A DNA stretch of 64,000 bases from Sphingomonas glacialis (GCF_014653575.1 NZ_BNAQ01000001.1:1-64000); one strand, 5' to 3'; positions 26,054-35,614 are shown, counted from the stretch's first letter. A program made the numbers and translations. Notes: generated from the letters alone by a model not told the origin.

Positions 26054-27108
26054 GCGTCAAGTCCCATCAGCCGCGCATTGAGCGCGCGGTCGCTGCCGCT
26101 CGCGGCGAAATCGTCGAAGGCGTGGTCGGTCACCGGGATGATGTGGCGCGCGATGAACGGCGCGCCTTCGGCGGCACCCGCCTCGGGATGTTTCAGCGCG
26201 CACTCCCATTCGAGCACCGCCCAGCCGGCGAAGTCATACTGCGCCATCTTCGAGAAGATGCCGGCAAAGTCGATCTGGCCGTCGCCGAGCGAGCGGAACC
26301 GGCCGGGGCGGTCGACCCAGCCCTGATAGCCGCCATAGACTCCCGAGCGGCCCGACGGGCGGAACTCGGCGTCCTTGACGTGGAAGCACTTCACGCGGTC
26401 GTGATAGATGTCGAGGAAGGCGAGATAGTCGAGCTGCTGCAGCAGGAAGTGGCTCGGATCGTAGAGGATGTTCGCGCGCGGGTGGTCGCCGACTTCGGCG
26501 AGGAAGCGCTCGAACGTCACGCCGTCGTGGAGGTCCTCGCCGGGATGGATCTCGAAGGCGAGGTCGACCCCGACCTCGTCGAACGCATCGAGGATCGGGC
26601 GCCAGCGCCGCCCGAGCTCGGCAAACGCATCCTCGACCAGCCCCGCGGGGCGTTGCGGCCAGGGATAGAGATAGGGCCAGGCGAGCGCGCCCGAGAAGGT
26701 CGCATGCGCCGCCAGCCCGAGATGCGCGCTGGCGCGTGCGGCGAGCTTGAGTTGCTCGACGGCCCAGGCCTGCCGTGCCGTCGGATTCCCGCGGACCGCT
26801 TCGACGGCGAAGGCGTCGAACTGCGCGTCGTAGGAGGGGTGGACCGCGACCAGCTGCCCTTGGAGATGCGTCGACAGTTCGGTAACCGCGAGTCCCTTCT
26901 CGGCGAGCATCCCGGCGATGTCATCGCAATAGGTCTTGCTCTCGGCGGCGCGGGCGAGGTCGAACAGCCGCGCATCCCAGCTCGGGATCTGGACGCCCTT
27001 ATAGCCGAGCCCTGCCGCCCAATCGGCGATCTGCTCGAGGCTGTCGAACGGTGCCGCGTCGCCGGCGAACTGCGCCAGGAAGATGCCGGGGCCTTTGATC
27101 GTGCGCAT
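26050..27108 (-). CDS. Sugar phosphate isomerase/epimerase-like TIM barrel (second copy)
   Basis: This is a 352-residue AP-endonuclease-2-type TIM barrel. Likely metal ligands are the Glu in FEIHPGEDLHD, the Asp in ILYDPSHF, the His in FHVKDAEF and the Glu in VLEWECAL. Proteins of this subgroup sit beside Gfo/Idh and GMC oxidoreductases in 3-keto-sugar pathways, where they isomerise or hydrate/eliminate 3-keto sugars. Unlike the 17665-18669 gene it has no DUF6379 partner. Its start follows the Gfo/Idh stop by 5 bases, and its stop overlaps the next start. Confidence 0.82.
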   Translation of the reverse strand: MRTIKGPGIFLAQFAGDAAPFDSLEQIADWAAGLGYKGVQIPSWDARLFDLARAAESKTYCDDIAGMLAEKGLAVTELSTHLQGQLVAVHPSYDAQFDAFAVEAVRGNPTARQAWAVEQLKLAARASAHLGLAAHATFSGALAWPYLYPWPQRPAGLVEDAFAELGRRWRPILDAFDEVGVDLAFEIHPGEDLHDGVTFERFLAEVGDHPRANILYDPSHFLLQQLDYLAFLDIYHDRVKCFHVKDAEFRPSGRSGVYGGYQGWVDRPGRFRSLGDGQIDFAGIFSKMAQYDFAGWAVLEWECALKHPEAGAAEGAPFIARHIIPVTDHAFDDFAASGSDRALNARLMGLDA

Positions 27109-27113
27109 GGGGG

Positions 27114-28229
27114 TCAGACCTCGAAATCTACCCAGCCCGCATCGGCGCGGCTGGCGGTGACGGCCAAATGGATGAACGCCATCCCGCGGAGACCTTCGTC
27201 GATCCCGGGGACGAGGCTGCCGGGTTCGCCGCGCAGCTGGCGCGCGAAATCGCGATAGAGATTGGCGAACGCCTCGAGATAGCCCTCGGGATGCCCGCCG
27301 GGCGTCCGGCTGGCGGCGCGTGCTGCGTCGCCAAGCCCGGCGTCGCCCGCCTGGACTAGCTCGGTACGGCCATCGGCGTGGTGGAGCGTCAGGACATTGG
27401 GCGATTCCTGCCGCCAGTCGAGCGCGCCGCGGTCGCCATAGACGCGCAGCCGCAGCCCGTTGCGCTCGCCGAGCATGATCTGCGAGGCGAGCAGGACTCC
27501 ACGCGCGCCATTGTCGAAGCGCAGCAGCACCTGGCAATCGTCGTCCAATCGGCGCCCCGGCACGACCGCGGCGAGATCGGCCAGCAGCCGCGTCACGCGC
27601 AGCCCTGTGACGAATTCGGCGAGATGGAAGGCGTGGACCCCGATATCGGCGATCGCGCCGCCTTCGCCCGCGCGCGCCGGATCGAGCCGCCACTCGGCCT
27701 GCTTGCCGGCGCCTTCGCCCGCCAGCCAACCTTGCGGATATTCGACAACGACCTTGCGGACGGTGCCGACGAGCCCCGCCGCGATCCGCGCGCGTGCCTC
27801 GCGCACCAGCGGGTAGCCCGAATAGGTGTAGGTCAGCCCGTACGGGAGTCCGGCGTCGGCGACGAGGCCGGCGAGCGCGTGCGCCTCGGCGAGCGTCGCG
27901 GTGGCTGGTTTGTCGCTGAGCACCGGGATCCCCGCGGCGAGCGCTGCGCGTGCCGCCGGCAGATGGTGATGGTTGGGGGAGGCGATCGTGATGAAGTCGA
28001 TCGGGTCGTCGCGCGTCGCTTCGGCCGCGAGCAGCTCCGCGAGATTGCCGTACGCCCGCGACGGATCGATGCGATACGCATCGCCCGCGGCGCGTGAGCG
28101 CTCTAGCGTGCTGCCGAATGCGCCCGCGACCAGCTCGATCTCGCGGTCGAGTTCGGCGGCGATGCGGTGGATCGGGCCGATGAACGCACCCGGCCCGCCG
28201 CCGACCATACCCATGCGCAAACGCCGCAT
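27114..28229 (-). CDS. Gfo/Idh/MocA-family NAD(P)-dependent sugar oxidoreductase
   Basis: This is a 371-residue oxidoreductase with the Rossmann motif GGGPGAFIG (residues 10-18), the conserved lysine in SDKPATATL (about residue 105), and the catalytic ADIGVHAFHL with Asp and His (about 193-200). Gfo/Idh enzymes in these loci interconvert sugars and their 3-keto forms. It is the first gene of the five-gene operon, and a near-perfect palindrome lies 17 bases upstream of its ATG. A role in re-reducing the free 3-keto sugar is likely but not proven. Confidence 0.88.
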   Translation of the reverse strand: MRRLRMGMVGGGPGAFIGPIHRIAAELDREIELVAGAFGSTLERSRAAGDAYRIDPSRAYGNLAELLAAEATRDDPIDFITIASPNHHHLPAARAALAAGIPVLSDKPATATLAEAHALAGLVADAGLPYGLTYTYSGYPLVREARARIAAGLVGTVRKVVVEYPQGWLAGEGAGKQAEWRLDPARAGEGGAIADIGVHAFHLAEFVTGLRVTRLLADLAAVVPGRRLDDDCQVLLRFDNGARGVLLASQIMLGERNGLRLRVYGDRGALDWRQESPNVLTLHHADGRTELVQAGDAGLGDAARAASRTPGGHPEGYLEAFANLYRDFARQLRGEPGSLVPGIDEGLRGMAFIHLAVTASRADAGWVDFEV

Positions 28230-28245
28230 CCCACTCCCATTCTGT

Positions 28246-28267
28246 TATCAGAATTACAGTTCTGATA
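28246..28267. promoter_or_regulatory. TetR-type operator palindrome, site 2
   Basis: Perfect 8-bp arms TATCAGAA and TTCTGATA are separated by six bases, with the inner core reading AGAAT-N4-GTTCT. It lies just upstream of the Gfo/Idh operon start and just beyond the TetR gene's stop. It matches sites 1 and 3. Confidence 0.65.
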
Positions 28268-28287
28268 CGCGGCAGCAGGGGCGGTGG

Positions 28288-28944
28288 TCAAGCGATCCGC
28301 GGTGAAGTGGTGAGAAAGGCTGCGATCATGCGAGCGAGATCTTCCTTGAGGATCTGCCAATCGCCATCCCAGGCCGATCCCATCGTCGAGCCGAAGCCGA
28401 GATAGCGCGCGATCGATGAATAGAGAATGCGATAGGCCGAATGCACCGCACGCTCGGCGTCGGGCTGCGCGATCTCGGCGCTGTGCTCGAGCAAAGCCGC
28501 GCAGACGGCATCGGCGATCTCGGCATAGCGCGCCTTGCCTTGCGCGGCGACGACGGTGTCGGTGCTCGCGCGGATCATGAACGGGCGCATCACGTCGGCG
28601 AAACGGCGGAGCGATTCGGCGGTGCCTTCGACCAGGCGATCGACCAGGATGACGAGATCGGGCGCCTCGGTCCGCGCCGACTCGACCATCGCGAGCTGCT
28701 CGGCATTGACGCGCTCGAGCACGCGCGTCTGCACCGCGTGGACGAGATCGTCCTTGCTGTCGAAGCGGCAGTAGATCGAGCCGATCGACACCTTGCCGCG
28801 TTTGCCGACCTCATTGAGCGTGAAGTCGTCGGTGCCGCGCTCGGACATCAACTCTTCGGCAGCAATCAACATGCGTTCGAACGACGCACGGCTGCGACCT
28901 TGTTGCGGGGCGCGGACCGCGCTGATCTTGGTTTCGACGTTCAT
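28288..28944 (-). CDS. TetR-family regulator, likely master repressor of the glycoside locus
   Basis: This is a 218-residue regulator. The helix-turn-helix is at residues 43-62 (TLNEVGKRGKVSIGSIYCRF), and the C-terminal helical domain is the ligand sensor. The start at 28944 is chosen over 28977 because the protein then begins directly before the basic N-terminal arm. The gene sits between two palindromes of the same type (28246-28267 and 28995-29008) and is divergent from the LLM/FMN-reductase/GH3 operon. That is the classic position for a locus repressor which also controls itself. The inducer is probably a glycoside or aglycone. Confidence 0.87.
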   Translation of the reverse strand: MNVETKISAVRAPQQGRSRASFERMLIAAEELMSERGTDDFTLNEVGKRGKVSIGSIYCRFDSKDDLVHAVQTRVLERVNAEQLAMVESARTEAPDLVILVDRLVEGTAESLRRFADVMRPFMIRASTDTVVAAQGKARYAEIADAVCAALLEHSAEIAQPDAERAVHSAYRILYSSIARYLGFGSTMGSAWDGDWQILKEDLARMIAAFLTTSPRIA

Positions 28945-28994
28945 AGCAAGACGCGTTCTACGGCACTTGCCGCGCAAATGGGACTGGACATATC

Positions 28995-29008
28995 AGAACT
29001 ACCGTTCT
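28995..29008. promoter_or_regulatory. TetR-type operator palindrome, site 3
   Basis: AGAAC, four bases, GTTCT, preceded by TATC as in site 2. It lies between the divergent TetR gene (start 28944) and the LLM monooxygenase gene (start 29080). This is the best candidate for autoregulation. Confidence 0.65.
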
Positions 29009-29079
29009 AGTTCTAAATCATACAACGATGCGGGATGGCCGGCAAGGCATCACCGCGTGAGCGTGCGAGGGGATAGACT

Positions 29080-30186
29080 ATGCGATTTTCGGTTTTCCTG
29101 AATGCCCGATCGATGGCGCCGGAAGAAGATCGTGCGCTGATCAAGGATCTGGAGGGGCATGCGACCCGCGCGGCCGAGCTCGGCTTCGATGCGATCTTCC
29201 TGCCCGACCACCATTTCAACGGCTATATGCCGATCGCGTCGGACAGCTACATGTTCGCCGCCTATCTCGCGGCAAAGCTGCCGCAGATGTATTTCGGCTT
29301 CTCGATCACGTCGGTGCCGCTGCATCATCCGGTGCGCTTCGTCGAGCGGATCAACATCCTCGACCAGCTGACCGACGGCAAACTGCTCGTCGGCGTCGGC
29401 AGCGGCACGACGCCCGAGGAAATGATCGGCTTCGGCGTCAATTATCAGGACGCCGGGGCGATCGCCGACCGCAACCTTGCGATTGCCGAGCAGCTCTGGG
29501 CCAAGGGTGTCGAGGATCCCGCGGTCGAGATCGACAATGGCCCATATAAGGGCCGCGTCCTCCAGCGCATCGCACCAGCGGCCTATACGCCGCGACACGC
29601 CCGGCTGATGCCCGTTGCGATGAAGGAAACGAGCGCGCGGCGTGCCGCGGAAAATGGCTGGCCGGCGTTCATCCCTGCGTTCACCCCGCCAGTGATCGGC
29701 GGGACCGAGCCGCTCAAGCACGTCACCAAGCATTTCACCGCCTATCGCACGATGCTCGAAGCGGCGGGCCACGCGCCCGAAATCGTCGCCGACGCGCTGT
29801 CCTGGTCGACGCATACCTATCAGGTCGTCCACCTCGCCGAGACCGACGAACAGGCGCGGACCGAATTGCTCGAAATCCTGACGAGCTATCAGGAAGCGAT
29901 CGAGCGCGAGGCGGCGTTCAACGCGCGCGCCGAGACCGATGGCGCGAACAAGAAGACCGATCGCACGCCGAACGCGCTGACCGAGGACTGGATCGGGACG
30001 TGGTGTCTCTATGGCAGCCCCGAGACGGTGATCGAGCATCTCAAGCCCTATGCGGCGCTCGGCATCGGCAACATCCTGTGCGGCACGACGACCGGCCCGC
30101 TGACGGCGGAGCGGTTGCGCTATGCCGACCAGACGCTCGAACTGCTGTCGACGCGGGTCATGCCGGCGCTGCGCGACGCGGCATGA
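29080..30186 (+). CDS. LLM-class flavin-dependent monooxygenase
   Basis: This is a 368-residue luciferase-like TIM barrel. Recognisable parts are LGFDAIFLPDHHF near residue 34, LTDGKLLVGVGSG near 96, and the C-terminal GSPETVIEHLKPYAALGIGN. LLM enzymes use reduced FMN supplied by a separate reductase, which is encoded next with an ATGA overlap. The target is likely the aromatic or other aglycone released from the glycoside. It is first in an operon with the FMN reductase and GH3 and is preceded by operator site 3. Confidence 0.88.
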   Translation: MRFSVFLNARSMAPEEDRALIKDLEGHATRAAELGFDAIFLPDHHFNGYMPIASDSYMFAAYLAAKLPQMYFGFSITSVPLHHPVRFVERINILDQLTDGKLLVGVGSGTTPEEMIGFGVNYQDAGAIADRNLAIAEQLWAKGVEDPAVEIDNGPYKGRVLQRIAPAAYTPRHARLMPVAMKETSARRAAENGWPAFIPAFTPPVIGGTEPLKHVTKHFTAYRTMLEAAGHAPEIVADALSWSTHTYQVVHLAETDEQARTELLEILTSYQEAIEREAAFNARAETDGANKKTDRTPNALTEDWIGTWCLYGSPETVIEHLKPYAALGIGNILCGTTTGPLTAERLRYADQTLELLSTRVMPALRDAA

Positions 30187-30761
30187 GCGTTCGTCGTAAG
30201 CGGATCGTCGGGATCGGCGGCACGCTGCGCGCCGGTTCGAGCAGCGAGCGGCTGGTGCGCGCGGTGCTCTCCGCCTGCGCCGATGCGGGGGCCGAGACGA
30301 CGCTGTTCGACGGCGCGGCGCTCGCGCGCTTCGGGCATTTCAATGTCGAGGACACTGCGTGCACCGACGAACAGCGGGCCTTTGTCGAAAGCGTGCGCGC
30401 GGCCGATGGTCTCGTGCTTGGCACGCCGGGGTATCACGGCGGGGTCTCGGGGCTCGTCAAGAACGCGATCGACCTGCTCGAGGATCTGCGCGGCGACACG
30501 CGTCCATATTTCGAGGGTCGTCCGGTCGGGCTGATCGTGTCTGCTGCCGGGTGGCAGGCGGGCGGCGTGACGCTGAGCGCGTTGCGCGGGATCGTCCACG
30601 CGATGCGCGGCTGGCCGACGCCGATCGGTATCGCGATCAATTCGGTCGAGCAGCGGCCGTTCGATGCGAACGGCGATCTGGTCGACGCCGGCATCGATTC
30701 GGCAGTTTCCGCACAAGCGCGGCAGATCATGACCTTCGCACTCGAGGCGCACGCCGCATGA
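30183..30761 (+). CDS. NAD(P)H-dependent FMN reductase
   Basis: This is a 192-residue flavodoxin-fold reductase (FMN_red family) with the phosphate-binding GIGGTLRAGSSSERL near residue 12 and GTPGYHGGVSGLVKNAIDLL near residue 80. It would supply FMNH2 to the neighbouring LLM monooxygenase, making a two-component system. Its ATG overlaps the LLM stop and its stop overlaps the GH3 start. Confidence 0.9.
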   Translation: MSVRRKRIVGIGGTLRAGSSSERLVRAVLSACADAGAETTLFDGAALARFGHFNVEDTACTDEQRAFVESVRAADGLVLGTPGYHGGVSGLVKNAIDLLEDLRGDTRPYFEGRPVGLIVSAAGWQAGGVTLSALRGIVHAMRGWPTPIGIAINSVEQRPFDANGDLVDAGIDSAVSAQARQIMTFALEAHAA

Positions 30762-33139
30762 CCGATACGCTTTCGCTCGAAGAGCAAGCCAGCCTGTCCG
30801 CCGGCGGCGCGATGTGGTCGACGCTGGCGCTGCCCGCGCACGCCATTCCGGCGGCCACGATGGCCGATGGCCCGATGGGGATCGCCAGCGGCCGCGTCGA
30901 CGAACGCGACGTGTCGCTGCTGACGCCGTGCGGGACGTCGCTTGGCGCGAGCTGGGACGTCGATCTCGTCGCGCGGGTCGGCGCGCTGGTCGGCGGGGAA
31001 GCCGTTCGCTGCGGCGTCGACGCGGTGCTCGCGCCCAACGTCAATCTCGCGCGCAGTCCGCTCGCCGGGCGGGCGTTCGAATACTTCTCGGAAGATCCCT
31101 ATCTCACCGGCGCGCTCGGCGCAGCCTGGACGACCGGCCTGCAATCGACGGGGACCGCATCGGTGGTCAAGCACCTCGTGTGCAACGACAGCGAGACGGC
31201 GCGCGACACGGTGAACGTCGTGGTCGATGAACGCACGCTGCGCGAAGTCTATCTGCTGCCGTTCGAGCTCGCTGCGGCGGCCGGGGCGGGGGGCATGCTC
31301 GCCGCCTATAACCGCGTCAACGGCAGCTATTGCGCCGAACAGCATCATATCCTGACCGATATCGTGAAGGGCGAATGGGGCTTTGGCGGCGTCGTGATGA
31401 GCGACTGGTTCGGCACGCACAGCACCGTTCCGACGATCAGCGCGGGGCTCGATCTCGAAATGCCGGGGCCGGCCCGCTTCCTCGGCGCCAAGGTCGGCGC
31501 GGCGGTCCTGGCCGATCAGGTCGATCCCGCGCGCGTGGCCGATGCCGCGGCGCGGGTCGCGGGCTTCGCGCGGCGGTTCACCGGTGCCAAGACTCCCTCG
31601 ATCGCCACGGCTGATGTCGACGATCTGTTGACCGAGGCCGCCGCGGCGGGCTTCGTGCTATTGCGCAACCAGGACGATCTGCTGCCGCTGGTTCGCGGTC
31701 GCGATGCGACGATCGCGGTGATCGGGCCCAACGCCGATGCGCCCTGCTATCAGGGCGGCACCTTCGCCAAGATCGCGGTGACGCCCGACGCGGTGCGCCC
31801 GCTCGAGGCGATCCGCCGCCACTATGCCGGACAGGCGCAGATCGTCCACGAAGTCGGCGTCGATCCGCAGCCGCGACTGCCCTCGATGCCCATGCGGCCC
31901 GAGCGCGATCTGGGCGACGGCTGCACCGTCGGCATGACGATCGACTATTTCGACGACACCGCTGTGTCGGGCACGCCGCGCTTCAGCGAGACTCGCGCGA
32001 CCAATTCGCTCGTCTGGTTCGTCGGCGTCCATGAGCAGGGCTCCTGGGATCGCCCGGCTGCGATCCGTGCGCGCGGCTGGTTCACGCCCGAGCGCGACGG
32101 CGACTATCGTTTCTATCTCGGTGGTACCGGCGCGGTGGCTATGACGGTCGGCGGCACCGAGGTGCTGCGCCGCGACGAGGCCGTAGCGGCGTCGGACGTG
32201 ATGGGTACGCTCAAGCGCGGCGATGCCGATTGTTCGATCGTGCCGCTCGTGGCGGGCCGCGACGTCCTCGTCGAGATCGTCTTCCGGCACACGCCCGCGC
32301 GGGTCCAGGGATTGTGGTTCGGCGTTCGCACGCCCGATTCGGCGCAGGCGATGCACGATCGCGCGGTGGAGCTCGCGCGCAGCGCCGATGCGGTGATCCT
32401 AGTGGTCGGCGAGACATCGGATTCGAGCGTCGAGAGCAAGGACCGTGTCGATACGCGGCTCGCCCCCGAGCAGATCGCGTTGATCGAAGCGGTGACGGCG
32501 GCGAACCCGCGCACCGTGATCGTCGCCAATGTCGGCCATGCGTTCGATGCCGCCTGGGCCGAGCGCGCCGCCGCCGTGCTGGTCGCCTGGTATCCTGGGC
32601 AGGCGTTCGGTCGCGCCTTGGCCGAAGTGCTCGCCGGGGATCGCGAGCCGGGCGGGCGGATGCCGGTGTCGATCGCGCGCGACGAGGCCGACTATCCCGC
32701 GCTGGGGCTCACGCCCGACGCTGACGGTAACCTTGCGTATTCGGAGCGACTTGCCGTCGGCTGGCGCGGGATGGAGGCGCCTGCCTACGCGTTCGGCAGC
32801 GGCATGGGCTATGCCCGCTTCGCGATCGAACAGCCGACGATCGACGGCGCGCGCGTCAGCGTGACGGTGCGCAATCTGAGCACACGCGACGGCGGCACCG
32901 TCGTCCAGGTCTATCGCTCCGCCCCCGAGCGCGCGTTGGTCGGGTTCGCGAAGGTCTTCGTCGCGGCAGGCGCGCAACGCCGAATCGCCATCGATATCGA
33001 GCCGAGAATGCTGCGCGTCTGGACCGCGGACGGGTGGGCAGCCATCGCCGGGCCGCTGTCGCTGCACGTCGGACAAGCGTCGGACGATCTTCCACTCGTC
33101 ATCACGATGGAGGCCGTTCCGACCGTCTTGACGGCATAG
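30758..33139 (+). CDS. GH3 beta-glycosidase with PA14-like insert, cytoplasmic
   Basis: This 793-residue GH3 enzyme has the N-terminal TIM barrel with nucleophile Asp216 (GVVMSDWFGT) and KHLVCNDSETARD near residue 138. The alpha/beta sandwich begins near 270, with a PA14-like insert at about 385-535 (GWFTPERDGDYRFYLGG) and a C-terminal fibronectin-like domain (VTVRNLSTRDGGTVVQVY). There is no signal peptide, so it acts in the cytoplasm. GH3 enzymes with PA14 inserts hydrolyse aryl beta-glucosides or gluco-oligosaccharides. It is last in the LLM/FMN-reductase operon with an ATGA overlap. Confidence 0.9.
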   Translation: MTDTLSLEEQASLSAGGAMWSTLALPAHAIPAATMADGPMGIASGRVDERDVSLLTPCGTSLGASWDVDLVARVGALVGGEAVRCGVDAVLAPNVNLARSPLAGRAFEYFSEDPYLTGALGAAWTTGLQSTGTASVVKHLVCNDSETARDTVNVVVDERTLREVYLLPFELAAAAGAGGMLAAYNRVNGSYCAEQHHILTDIVKGEWGFGGVVMSDWFGTHSTVPTISAGLDLEMPGPARFLGAKVGAAVLADQVDPARVADAAARVAGFARRFTGAKTPSIATADVDDLLTEAAAAGFVLLRNQDDLLPLVRGRDATIAVIGPNADAPCYQGGTFAKIAVTPDAVRPLEAIRRHYAGQAQIVHEVGVDPQPRLPSMPMRPERDLGDGCTVGMTIDYFDDTAVSGTPRFSETRATNSLVWFVGVHEQGSWDRPAAIRARGWFTPERDGDYRFYLGGTGAVAMTVGGTEVLRRDEAVAASDVMGTLKRGDADCSIVPLVAGRDVLVEIVFRHTPARVQGLWFGVRTPDSAQAMHDRAVELARSADAVILVVGETSDSSVESKDRVDTRLAPEQIALIEAVTAANPRTVIVANVGHAFDAAWAERAAAVLVAWYPGQAFGRALAEVLAGDREPGGRMPVSIARDEADYPALGLTPDADGNLAYSERLAVGWRGMEAPAYAFGSGMGYARFAIEQPTIDGARVSVTVRNLSTRDGGTVVQVYRSAPERALVGFAKVFVAAGAQRRIAIDIEPRMLRVWTADGWAAIAGPLSLHVGQASDDLPLVITMEAVPTVLTA

Positions 33140-33152
33140 CTATATTGGTATT

Positions 33153-33166
33153 AGAACGCTGATTAT
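33153..33166. promoter_or_regulatory. Degenerate TetR-type operator, site 4
   Basis: AGAAC, four bases, ATTAT: one perfect half-site and a degenerate second half, upstream of the TonB-dependent receptor gene. The spacing matches sites 1-3 but the right arm is weak, so the call is tentative. Confidence 0.35.
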
Positions 33167-33243
33167 AATTCGACGATGGTGTCGATCATGAAATGCGGGC
33201 GGTGCCGGATGGCGACCGACCCGCGGATGAAGGGGAGGACAGC

Positions 33244-35511
33244 ATGAACACATCCGATTTCCTGCGGCTCATGGCCACGACGGCGCTGATCACCACCGCG
33301 CTGCCGGCGATGGCGCAGACCGAGCCGGCGCCTGCGCCGACCACGCAACCGGGCGCTCCGGCGGTTGCCGCAGCCACGGGCGACCAAGCCCCTGCCGACC
33401 AGCTGCAGGACATTATCGTCACCGCCAACCGCGTCGAATCGAGCGCGCAGAAGACCGCCACGGCGTTGACGGTCTATAGCGGCGCCGACCTCGCCGCTGC
33501 TGGCGTGACCAACGTCACCAACCTGCAGCGCATCGATCCGAGCGTGAACATCGTCACGTCGACCGGCGCTGCCTATGTCGCGATCCGCGGCATCGCCTCT
33601 ACCGATGTCACCGAGATCGGCGATCCGTCGGTGCCGATCGCGCGCGACGGTTTCTTCACCAACCGCTCGTTCAGCATCGCCACCTCGATCTACGATCTGC
33701 AGCGCGTCGAAGTGCTGAAAGGGCCGCAGGGGACGTTGTTCGGTCGCAATTCGACCGGCGGCCTGATCAGCCTGATCACGCGGCGGCCGGGCAAGGATCT
33801 CGGGGGCAATTTCTCGCTCGAGGCCGGCAATTACAAGACGGTCAACGCCGAAGCGGGTATCGATATTCCGCTCGCGAGCTGGGCGCAGCTGCGCCTCTCG
33901 GGCGTCGCGCGCCGGCACGACGGGTATCGCGAGCTGCTCGGCGTCGGCGGTCGCGGCGATGACGATCAGACGACGTCGGGGCGCGTCACACTGGCGGTGC
34001 AGCCCTTTGCCGGCTTCGACGGCATGATCCAGTATCAGCATGACGATATCAACAATGTCGGCGACGTCGCGGCGATCCGTCCGATTGCGACGATCCTTCC
34101 GGCCAGCTTCGATGAGAAGCAGTTCGTCAATTACGCGCCGACCTTCAACCGCATCAATGGCAACCGCATCCGGTGGGAATTCAGCTATGATCGCCTCCCG
34201 CTCGGTCTGACGCTGACCTATGCTGGTGGGTACGACTCGCAGCAGTGGCGCCATGCGCTCGACGCAAGCGGCAACGCGGCCAACCCGGTCAACTTCCGTC
34301 AGGCCGAAAATCCCGACACGTGGAACCACGAAGTCCGCCTCGCCACGCCGCAGGGCCGCGCATTCTCGGCGCAGGTCGGCTATTTCCACTTCGACGAGTC
34401 GAACTCGCTCGACAGCGGATTGCTGCAGCTATCGGGGCAATATGCCGGGCAATATCTGGTCCGCTTCCGCTACAATACCAAGACCAGCTCCGACGCCGTC
34501 TTCGGCCAGGCGAGCCTGCGCGTGACCGACACGCTCAAGCTGACCGCGGGCGCGCGCTACACTTGGGACAAGAAGGACCGCACGGGGACCTCGCAGCTGC
34601 GCTGCGATATCGCGCATATCCCGGCGTTCCTCTATCCGATCATCGGGTGCCTGGGGAACCCGCCGATCCTTCCGGGGCTGGGCAACGGCACCTTGCGCCA
34701 GCAGCGTCCGACCTTCCTTGGCGGGATCGACTGGACACCGACCGATCGCAATCTCGTCTATGCGAAATATTCGTCCGGCTACAAATCGGGCGGCTTCAAT
34801 TCCAACGGATCGGCGCCGTCGGTCGATTACGGCCCCGAGAACGTCTATTCGTGGGAGATCGGCACCAAGAACCGTTTCGCGGATCGCAAGCTGCAGCTCA
34901 ACGCCGATATCTTCTACCAGAACTACAAGGGCTATCAGGCGTCGCAGGCTTCGCCCGTGGTCTCGTCGGGGTCTGGCGTGTTCAACATCGGCAGCGCCAA
35001 GATCTACGGCGCCGAGGCGCAGTTCATCGCCTTGTTCGGTGCCGCGCGTCTCGATCTCAACGGCACCTACCTGCACGCGCAGTTCGACAAGAATATCGGC
35101 ACGGTGAGCAGCACCGATCCGGTGACCGGTGCGGCGGTGTCGCGCAACGTCTCGGGCAACGATCTGCCAAACGCGCCGCGCTTCGCGCTGACCGGTGGGC
35201 TCGAATATCGCTTCGACTTCGCCAATGGCGCGACGCTGACGCCGCGGGTCGATGGGAAATATTCGACGGCCTATTATTACAGCGTGTTCAACGACGCCGA
35301 CACGCGCCAGACGGCGTATGCGACGGGCAATGCGCAACTGACCTATGCGCCGGCGGGCGGGCACCTGCAGATCTCGGCGTTCGTTCGCAACTTCACCGAC
35401 AAGGCGGTGTTCGCGAACGCGACGCGCAACTTCACGGCGATCCCGTCGATCAACACCTATCAGTTCCAGCCGCCGCGGACCTACGGCATGCGGTTGAGCT
35501 TCAAATACTGA
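33244..35511 (+). CDS. TonB-dependent receptor of the glycoside locus
   Basis: This is a 755-residue outer-membrane receptor. Residues 1-24 are a signal peptide (ALPAMA-Q), followed by a Pro/Ala linker, the TonB box QDIIVTA near residue 56, the plug with RVEVLKGPQGTLFGRN (about residues 155-170), and a 22-strand barrel ending RLSFKY. There is no STN domain, so it is a pure transporter, unlike the receptor at 9486-11864. Its position among four glycosidases and a 3-keto-sugar pathway suggests uptake of a plant glycoside. The start is the ATG at 33244 behind GGGGAGGA. Confidence 0.92.
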   Translation: MNTSDFLRLMATTALITTALPAMAQTEPAPAPTTQPGAPAVAAATGDQAPADQLQDIIVTANRVESSAQKTATALTVYSGADLAAAGVTNVTNLQRIDPSVNIVTSTGAAYVAIRGIASTDVTEIGDPSVPIARDGFFTNRSFSIATSIYDLQRVEVLKGPQGTLFGRNSTGGLISLITRRPGKDLGGNFSLEAGNYKTVNAEAGIDIPLASWAQLRLSGVARRHDGYRELLGVGGRGDDDQTTSGRVTLAVQPFAGFDGMIQYQHDDINNVGDVAAIRPIATILPASFDEKQFVNYAPTFNRINGNRIRWEFSYDRLPLGLTLTYAGGYDSQQWRHALDASGNAANPVNFRQAENPDTWNHEVRLATPQGRAFSAQVGYFHFDESNSLDSGLLQLSGQYAGQYLVRFRYNTKTSSDAVFGQASLRVTDTLKLTAGARYTWDKKDRTGTSQLRCDIAHIPAFLYPIIGCLGNPPILPGLGNGTLRQQRPTFLGGIDWTPTDRNLVYAKYSSGYKSGGFNSNGSAPSVDYGPENVYSWEIGTKNRFADRKLQLNADIFYQNYKGYQASQASPVVSSGSGVFNIGSAKIYGAEAQFIALFGAARLDLNGTYLHAQFDKNIGTVSSTDPVTGAAVSRNVSGNDLPNAPRFALTGGLEYRFDFANGATLTPRVDGKYSTAYYYSVFNDADTRQTAYATGNAQLTYAPAGGHLQISAFVRNFTDKAVFANATRNFTAIPSINTYQFQPPRTYGMRLSFKY

Positions 35512-35614
35512 TCGTCGCGGGCAGCGCCGGCGTCCGCGCCGTCGCTGTCCGTCTGGATCTGGTCATGGCCGTTGCGTCCAGGCAGCGGCCAACCATGCTG
35601 GAAAGGCCTCCGAT

